Assembly (NCBI RefSeq): GCF_016865485.1
Contig: NZ_AP024452.1
Location: 5,726,501-5,790,500, forward strand
DNA from: Luteitalea sp. TBR-22
GTDB taxonomy: Bacteria > Acidobacteriota > Vicinamibacteria > Vicinamibacterales > Vicinamibacteraceae
Reading direction: 5' to 3'
Length of the DNA: 64,000 nt
Shown: positions 59,985 to 64,000 of the stretch, in pieces
Layout: the number at the start of each line of letters is the position of its first letter
Numbering within the stretch: position 1 is the first letter of the stretch
The notes under the pieces: model-generated
Seen by the model: only the letters and a program-made list of their open reading frames with translations
The model's database searches: none
Told to the model about the DNA's origin: nothing
Position numbers and translations under genes: made by a program

Positions 59985-60113
59985 GCGTCCTCCAACGATG
60001 GCGGTCAGGGTCGGGCGCGCCATCAGCACCAGATCACACTACGGCTGGACAGGCGCGCGCGTTCGGATGTGACCAATGGCCGGGCTGGAGGGACGGCCGT
60101 GGCCGCCACACGC

Positions 60114-60146
60114 AAAAAGGGCGTCCTCCCGGGGAAGAACGCCCTT
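60114..60146 (-). terminator. Intrinsic terminator of bioY
   Basis: On the minus strand AAGGGCGT and ACGCCCTT form an 8-bp stem around a 14-nt loop, followed by TTTTT. It lies 25 nt past the bioY stop at 60172. Confidence 0.8.
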
Positions 60147-60171
60147 GCAAGGGACGAAAGGCGCCTGCCGT

Positions 60172-60777
60172 CTAGCGCGTACGGGCGACCAGTTGCCACA
60201 CCGACGGGAGCACGCCGGCGGCCAGCACCAGCTTCAGCAGGTCGGCGATCGCAAACGGTGTCGCCGCCGACGTCGCGGCGTCGACGCCCAGGGTGGCCGA
60301 CAGGCCGGCGACGCCACCCGCGTACACCACCACGAGGCCGGCGAGCATCGCCAGGAACGAGGTGAAGTAGCGGCGGTCGAAGCGGCGCTCCGCGAGCATC
60401 CCGGTGAGCCAGGCCGCGGCGGGATAGGCGAGCAGGAACCCGCCCGTCGGCCCGAGCAGGCGGGCGAACCCGGCCGGCAGGGTCGGCGACGCGGCGAACA
60501 CGGGCAGGCCCGCCACACCGGCGATCAGGTAGAGCACCTGCGCATACGCGCCGAGGCGCGACCCCAACGCCGCCGCGGCCAGCAGGACCACCATGGGCTG
60601 CAGCGTGAAGGGAATCGGGTCGAACGGTATGCTGAACTGCGCCGCCATGGCCGTGGCGGCCGTGGCAGCGACGACGACGGCCCCACGCAGGAGACGCGAG
60701 GAGCTGCGGTCGGAGAGAACGTCGAAGAGAGTGGTTCCGGCAAGGAAGCCGAGTGGCATCCGGCTGGCTGCGTACAT
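60172..60777 (-). CDS. bioY: Biotin transporter substrate-specificity component BioY
   Basis: A 201-residue integral membrane protein, the S component of the ECF biotin transporter. Six hydrophobic segments; family marks are FSIPFDPIPFTLQPMVVLLA, LGSRLGAYAQVLYLIAGVAGLPVF, GPTGGFLLAYPAAAWLTG and the final FAIADLLKLVLAAGVLP. The EcfA/EcfT partners are not adjacent, as is frequent. TAAGAT 8 nt before ATG 60777 points to a leaderless mRNA; ATG 60759 is another possible start. It is divergent from thiD with only 18 bp between the starts. Confidence 0.9.
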   Translation of the reverse strand: MYAASRMPLGFLAGTTLFDVLSDRSSSRLLRGAVVVAATAATAMAAQFSIPFDPIPFTLQPMVVLLAAAALGSRLGAYAQVLYLIAGVAGLPVFAASPTLPAGFARLLGPTGGFLLAYPAAAWLTGMLAERRFDRRYFTSFLAMLAGLVVVYAGGVAGLSATLGVDAATSAATPFAIADLLKLVLAAGVLPSVWQLVARTR

Positions 60778-60785
60778 GGGTGGGG

Positions 60786-60791
60786 ATCTTA
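60786..60791 (-). promoter_or_regulatory. Candidate -10 element TAAGAT, leaderless type
   Basis: TAAGAT on the minus strand ends 8 nt before the ATG at 60777 in the 18-bp bioY-thiD gap. Confidence 0.45.
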
Positions 60792-60795
60792 CGGC

Positions 60796-61584
60796 ATGGT
60801 CACGGCACTGACAATCGCGGGCAGCGACTCCGGCGGGGGCGCCGGCATCCAGGCCGACATCAAGACGTTCGAGGCGCTGGGCGTCTTCGGCACGTCCGCC
60901 CTCACGGCCATCACGGCCCAGAACACCAGGGGCGTGCGCGCCGTCGAGATCCTGTCGCCTTCCATGGTATCTGCGCAAATACTTGCAGTAATTGAGGATA
61001 TCGGCGCAGGCGCGATCAAGACCGGAATGCTCGGCACCCATGACGTCGTCGAGACCGTCGCTGCGACCCTCCGTGACTGGCCGGCAATTCCCCTGGTCGT
61101 CGACCCGGTGATGGTCGCCAAGAGCCGCGACCGATTGTTGAGCGACGACGCGGTGCAGGGGTTGGTGAGGCACCTGCTGCCGCTGGCGGCGGTGGTGACG
61201 CCGAACGGCCCCGAGGCCGAAGTGCTCACCGGCCACCCCGTCCGGACCCCGGCCGACGCACGGGACGCGGCCCGCCGGCTCCATGACATGGGACCGGCCG
61301 CCGTGATCGTCAAGGGCGGGCACCTCGAGACGCCAGACGTTGTCGATGTGCTGTTCGACGGGACCGACTTCCACGAAGTCCGCGGCCCCCGCCACGCCAC
61401 CCGCCACACCCACGGCACCGGGTGTACCTTCGCGGCGGCCATCGCCGCGCACCTGGCGCTGGGGCATTCACTGCCCGATGCGTTCCGGCGGTCGCGAGCC
61501 TATCTGGATGGCGCGATCCGCCACGCCCCCGGCATCGGCCACGGCGCGGGACCGGTGGCGCACTTCTGGAACCGGGCAATTTGA
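60796..61584 (+). CDS. thiD: Hydroxymethylpyrimidine/phosphomethylpyrimidine kinase ThiD
   Basis: A 262-residue ribokinase-like kinase that phosphorylates HMP and HMP-P in thiamine synthesis. The N-terminus TALTIAGSDSGGGAGIQADI is canonical. Others are GVFGTSALTAITAQNT, AIKTGMLGTHDVVETVA, VVDPVMVAKSRDRLL, VTPNGPEAEVLTG and the anion hole/catalytic HTHGTGCTFAAAIAAHLALG. The start ATG 60796 is fixed by the family's N-terminus. There is no room for a TPP riboswitch upstream, since bioY starts 18 bp away. It is followed by an inverted-repeat element. Confidence 0.93.
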   Translation: MVTALTIAGSDSGGGAGIQADIKTFEALGVFGTSALTAITAQNTRGVRAVEILSPSMVSAQILAVIEDIGAGAIKTGMLGTHDVVETVAATLRDWPAIPLVVDPVMVAKSRDRLLSDDAVQGLVRHLLPLAAVVTPNGPEAEVLTGHPVRTPADARDAARRLHDMGPAAVIVKGGHLETPDVVDVLFDGTDFHEVRGPRHATRHTHGTGCTFAAAIAAHLALGHSLPDAFRRSRAYLDGAIRHAPGIGHGAGPVAHFWNRAI

Positions 61585-61704
61585 GATTTGAAAATTTGAA
61601 ATTCCGGCGGCTCGGCCTTCCGGCCTTCGCTCGTGCGTGGCGTCCCGAGGGCGCGGGGCCAAAGGCCCGCGCCGCGGGAATTCCGAATTTCAAATTTCAA
61701 ATTG
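61577..61704. repeat. Inverted-repeat element with AATTTGA heptamer arms
   Basis: Two A/T-rich arms, GGCAATTTGAGATTTG (from 61575) and the complementary CAAATTTCAAATTGCC (61691-61706), each a period-7 run of AATTTGA, enclose a 70-bp GC-rich core with a hairpin (GGCGCGGGG and its partner around AAA). It occupies the thiD-moaE gap and resembles a small non-autonomous (MITE-like) or REP element. The left arm overlaps the last thiD codons. Confidence 0.6.
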
Positions 61705-61713
61705 CCAGGGTCG

Positions 61714-61719
61714 TATACT
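61714..61719 (+). promoter_or_regulatory. TATACT hexamer just before moaE
   Basis: TATACT ends 3 nt before the ATG at 61723 and 6 nt before a TTG at 61726. If it is a -10 element, the transcript would start at or inside the first codon. Confidence 0.3.
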
Positions 61720-61722
61720 GAG

Positions 61723-62229
61723 ATGTTGCTGCCCTTCGCGATCACCAGCGCACCGCTCGACGTCGCCGGGATCTCGGCGCTGGCGCAAGTCCGCCACGCC
61801 GACCGGGCACGCGAGGCCGATGCCGAGGGCCCCGGCGCACTCATCCTGTTCGTGGGCGTGGTACGAGGCCGGCACCAGGGACAGGACGTCCGCGCCCTGA
61901 CCTACGAGGCCTACGAGCCGCTGGCGGTTGCCTCGTTCGAGCGGATCGCCCGCGAGGCGGCCGACCGCATCCCGGGCGTGGAGATCTGCCTGCACCACCG
62001 GGTGGGCACGCTGGAGGTCGGCGAGCCGTCGATCGTCATCGCGGCCGTGGCGGCGCACCGGGCCGAGGCGTATGCCGCGTCGCGCTTCGCCATCGAGCGG
62101 GTGAAGCAGATCGCGCCGGTCTGGAAGCGGGAGCACCTGATGGACGGCGCCTCGTGGGTCGAGGGTGCAACGGTGCACCCCGACGACCCGGAGCCGCTGG
62201 CCGAAGCGTGGAGGCGGGCGTGGGCGTGA
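61723..62229 (+). CDS. moaE: Molybdopterin synthase large subunit MoaE
   Basis: A 168-residue MoaE, which with MoaD converts precursor Z (cPMP) to molybdopterin. The pattern is ILFVGVVRGRHQGQDVRALTYEAYEPLA, HHRVGTLEVGEPSIVIAA, AHRAEAYAASRFAIERVKQIAPVWKREH and the catalytic lysine region KREHLMDGASWVEGA. It overlaps moaD (GTGA), so the subunits are made at a fixed ratio. MoaA/MoaC are not in the window. ATG 61723 is given; TTG 61726 cannot be excluded in view of the promoter position. Confidence 0.92.
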   Translation: MLLPFAITSAPLDVAGISALAQVRHADRAREADAEGPGALILFVGVVRGRHQGQDVRALTYEAYEPLAVASFERIAREAADRIPGVEICLHHRVGTLEVGEPSIVIAAVAAHRAEAYAASRFAIERVKQIAPVWKREHLMDGASWVEGATVHPDDPEPLAEAWRRAWA

Positions 62230-62459
62230 CGGTGCGCCTGTTCGCGCGCTTGCGCGAGATAGCGGGCGCCGAGGAACTGGCCCGCCCCGCGGCGCCCACG
62301 GTGGCCGACGTGTGGCAGGCACTCGTGGCCGAGTGGCCGGCCCTCGAGCCGTACGCCGGCAGCCTGTCATGCGCCGTCAACGCGCAGTACGCGCGGATGA
62401 CGACGCCGGTGAACGACGGCGACGAGATTGCGTTCCTGCCCCCTGTGAGCGGGGGGTAG
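62226..62459 (+). CDS. moaD: Molybdopterin synthase sulphur carrier subunit MoaD
   Basis: A 77-residue ubiquitin-fold protein. It starts VTVRLFARLREIAGAEEL and ends FLPPVSGG, where the terminal Gly-Gly is thiocarboxylated and inserted into MoaE. GTG 62226 overlaps the moaE stop as GTGA; in-frame GTG 62220 is an alternative. MoaD is normally 75-85 residues, so the length is right. It completes the two-subunit molybdopterin synthase. Confidence 0.93.
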   Translation: MTVRLFARLREIAGAEELARPAAPTVADVWQALVAEWPALEPYAGSLSCAVNAQYARMTTPVNDGDEIAFLPPVSGG

Positions 62460-62461
62460 TT

Positions 62462-62578
62462 GGGGCTGGGGGTTGGGGGCAAGCCGCAGCATGCTCTGAG
62501 CCCTGGGCCTTGAGCCGTCTGTTCCAAGCCCTGTGCCGGGAGCCCTCAGCCCTGAGCCTTGAGCCCTGAGCCTTTCTT
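62462..62578. repeat. Degenerate heptanucleotide repeats, units GGGGCTG then CCTGAGC, up to the prfA start codon
   Basis: About three G-rich 7-bp units (62461-62482) are followed by twelve units of a degenerate CCTGAGC array in constant register from 62495 to 62578 (CCTGAGC, CTTGAGC, CCTGGGC, CCTCAGC and others). The array ends on the base before the prfA ATG. Confidence 0.8.
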
Positions 62579-63664
62579 ATGTTGGACAAGCTCGCGTCCG
62601 TCGAGGCGCAATACAACTACCTGATGGGCCTGATCGCCGACCCGGCGGTGCAGGCCGACGCGCAGGCGTACCGGACGCACACCAAGACCCTGTCGGAACT
62701 GCAGGAGTTGGTGGACGCGTACCGCTCCCTCAAGTCGCTGGAGGAGCAGTTGGCGCAGGCCCGCGAACTCGCCTCCGGTGGCGATGCGGACATGGCGGCC
62801 TTGGCCAAAGAAGAACTCGCCGACCTCGAGCCCCAGCACGGCAAGCTGCTCGAGCACGTCAAGTTCCTGCTCATCCCGAAGGATCCCAACGACGCCAAGA
62901 ACGTCGTCCTCGAAGTGCGGGCCGGCACGGGCGGCGAGGAGGCGGCGTTGTTTGCCGCCGAACTGTTCCGCATGTACGCGCGGTTCGCCGAGCGGCAGGG
63001 CTGGAAGTTCGAGGTGATGTCGACCAGCGAGGCCGATGCCGGCGGCATGAAGGAAGGCATCGCCACCATCGAGGGCAAGCAGGTCTACAGCCACCTCAAG
63101 TACGAGAGCGGGGTCCATCGCGTCCAGCGCGTGCCGGCGACCGAAGCGGCGGGCCGCATCCACACGTCGACGGCGACCGTGGCGGTGCTACCCGAGGCCG
63201 AGGACGTCGACGTCGTGATCCACGACAAGGACCTGCGCATCGACACGTTCTGCTCGAGCGGCCCGGGCGGACAGTCGGTGAACACGACCTACTCCGCGGT
63301 GCGCATCACGCACATCCCCACCGGCGTCGTGGTGTCGCAGCAGGACGAGAAGTCGCAGATCAAGAACAAGGCGAAGGCGATGAAGGTGCTGCGGTCGCGC
63401 CTGTACGAGATGGAGATGCGCAAGCAGCAGGACGCCATCGCCAAGGACCGCAAGAGCCAGGTGGGCACCGGCGAGCGCTCGGAGAAGATCCGGACCTACA
63501 ACTTCCCCCAGAGCCGCATCACCGACCACCGCATCAACTTCACGACCCACCAGCTGTCGGCCGCCATGGACGGCGACCTCTCCGAGCTCATCGACCAGGT
63601 GACGACGTTCTACCGATCGGAGCTGCTCAAGGACGCGAGCCGGACGGAAGCGGTGGACGCCTGA
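62579..63664 (+). CDS. prfA: Peptide chain release factor 1
   Basis: A 361-residue class I release factor that reads UAA and UAG. The catalytic GGQ is in SSGPGGQSVNTTYSAVRITH, with RVPATEAAGRIHTSTATVAV before it and KSQIKNKAKAMKVLRSRLYE and RVRTYNFPQ-like (IRTYNFPQSRITDHR) segments, the order of RF1. ATG 62579 gives the normal N-terminus. There is no Shine-Dalgarno sequence: the ribosome site region consists of heptamer repeats. In a selC-containing organism RF2, not RF1, competes at UGA. Its stop overlaps the beginning of prmC. Confidence 0.95.
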   Translation: MLDKLASVEAQYNYLMGLIADPAVQADAQAYRTHTKTLSELQELVDAYRSLKSLEEQLAQARELASGGDADMAALAKEELADLEPQHGKLLEHVKFLLIPKDPNDAKNVVLEVRAGTGGEEAALFAAELFRMYARFAERQGWKFEVMSTSEADAGGMKEGIATIEGKQVYSHLKYESGVHRVQRVPATEAAGRIHTSTATVAVLPEAEDVDVVIHDKDLRIDTFCSSGPGGQSVNTTYSAVRITHIPTGVVVSQQDEKSQIKNKAKAMKVLRSRLYEMEMRKQQDAIAKDRKSQVGTGERSEKIRTYNFPQSRITDHRINFTTHQLSAAMDGDLSELIDQVTTFYRSELLKDASRTEAVDA

Positions 63665-64000
63665 GCGGCGCCACGCTCCGTGACGCGGTCGGCCGGGCGC
63701 GGCAGCGCCTGCTCGGCGTCGGCTTCGACGAGGCCCACGCCCGCATCGATGCCGAGGTCCTCGCGTTGCACCTGCTCGGCTGGGACCGCACGGCGCTCAT
63801 CACCCGTCCCGACGAGGCGGTGTCGGACGCCTTCCTCGAGGCCTACGACCGCCTGATCACCCGGCGCAGCCTCAACGAACCGGTCGCCTACATCGTCGGG
63901 AGCCGCGAGTTCTACGGCCGCCCCTTCCGCGTCTCGCCGGCGGTGCTGATTCCCCGTCCCGAGACGGAACTGGCCGTCGACGCCGTCCTGGCCGCCTTGC
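63661..64000 (+). CDS. prmC: Release factor glutamine methyltransferase PrmC (partial, runs off the window)
   Basis: The first 113 codons of PrmC/HemK, which methylates the GGQ glutamine of release factors, fittingly downstream of prfA. The N-terminal helical domain is visible (LRDAVGRARQRLLGVGF, IDAEVLALHLLGWDRTALITR, EPVAYIVGSREFYGRPF, VLIPRPETELAVDAVL). The catalytic NPPY lies beyond the window. No ATG, GTG or TTG precedes the domain in this frame; the only candidate is CTG at 63661, which overlaps the prfA stop as CTGA. Either it is a rare CTG start or the start lies further in. Confidence 0.85.
   Translation, partial: MSGATLRDAVGRARQRLLGVGFDEAHARIDAEVLALHLLGWDRTALITRPDEAVSDAFLEAYDRLITRRSLNEPVAYIVGSREFYGRPFRVSPAVLIPRPETELAVDAVLAAL

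Noticed and set aside
60778-60795. TPP riboswitch before thiD or Moco riboswitch before moaE
   Set aside because: The bioY-thiD gap is 18 bp, and the thiD-moaE gap is filled by the inverted-repeat element with no riboswitch-like core.

Overview
The window is GC-rich (roughly 70% by eye) and densely coded, with short intergenic gaps (none above about 240 bp), many 4-nt stop/start overlaps (GTGA, ATGA) and both strands used about equally. The gene content points to an acidobacterium, most likely of the Vicinamibacteria type: an Oar-like TonB receptor with a carboxypeptidase-regulatory domain, 3-keto-disaccharide-hydrolase-type (DUF1080) and ThuA proteins, an alginate-export-type porin, RCC1 and NHL propellers, and large surface proteins with repeated W(Y/F)xAEG modules. 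The taxonomic placement is inference; no rRNA gene is present.

Layout. 1-4.7 kb: a truncated TonB receptor divergent from a small HTH-TOBE regulator, then an HDOD-GAF signalling protein. 4.7-10.4 kb: the standout locus, a divergent cluster encoding an ALG1-like mannosyltransferase, a MurG/ALG13-14-like transferase, a WecA/ALG7-like phosphoglycosyltransferase and an STT3/AglB-type oligosaccharyltransferase, which together look like a compact N-glycosylation pathway. 10.4-20 kb: rsmH, secreted hydrolases, a VanZ protein and a BIG2 lipoprotein. 20-38.5 kb: large surface protein, propellers, porin, a glycosyltransferase/dioxygenase pair, a two-gene version of the plant Tm-1 protein, an amidohydrolase, a dihaem cytochrome, ThuA and DUF4010 membrane proteins. 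38.6-45.7 kb: two paralogous exported kinase-fold proteins flanking a histidine kinase/response regulator pair and an orphan receiver, then a protease-fold protein whose catalytic triad is lost. 45.7-52.2 kb: S1-domain protein, Dam-type methylase, MocA-like nucleotidyltransferase, cold-shock protein, a selenocysteine tRNA, and an iron-related operon (erpA, a Fur-ferritin fusion, a degenerate ABC ATPase, a HAD phosphatase). 52.3-64 kb: aldehyde dehydrogenase, lipoprotein, two methyltransferases, SDR, an active/inactive M16 peptidase pair, bioY, thiD, moaE-moaD, prfA and the start of prmC.

Two genome-style signals run through the whole window. First, nearly every intergenic repeat is a short tandem array with a 7-bp period, although the unit sequence differs from array to array. 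Second, about a dozen genes without a good Shine-Dalgarno sequence have a TANNNT (often TAGACT/TAGTCT) hexamer 6-11 nt before the start codon, the arrangement expected for leaderless transcripts. Molybdenum-cofactor functions recur (TOBE regulator, MocA, MoaE, MoaD), and a selC gene implies that this organism makes selenoproteins.
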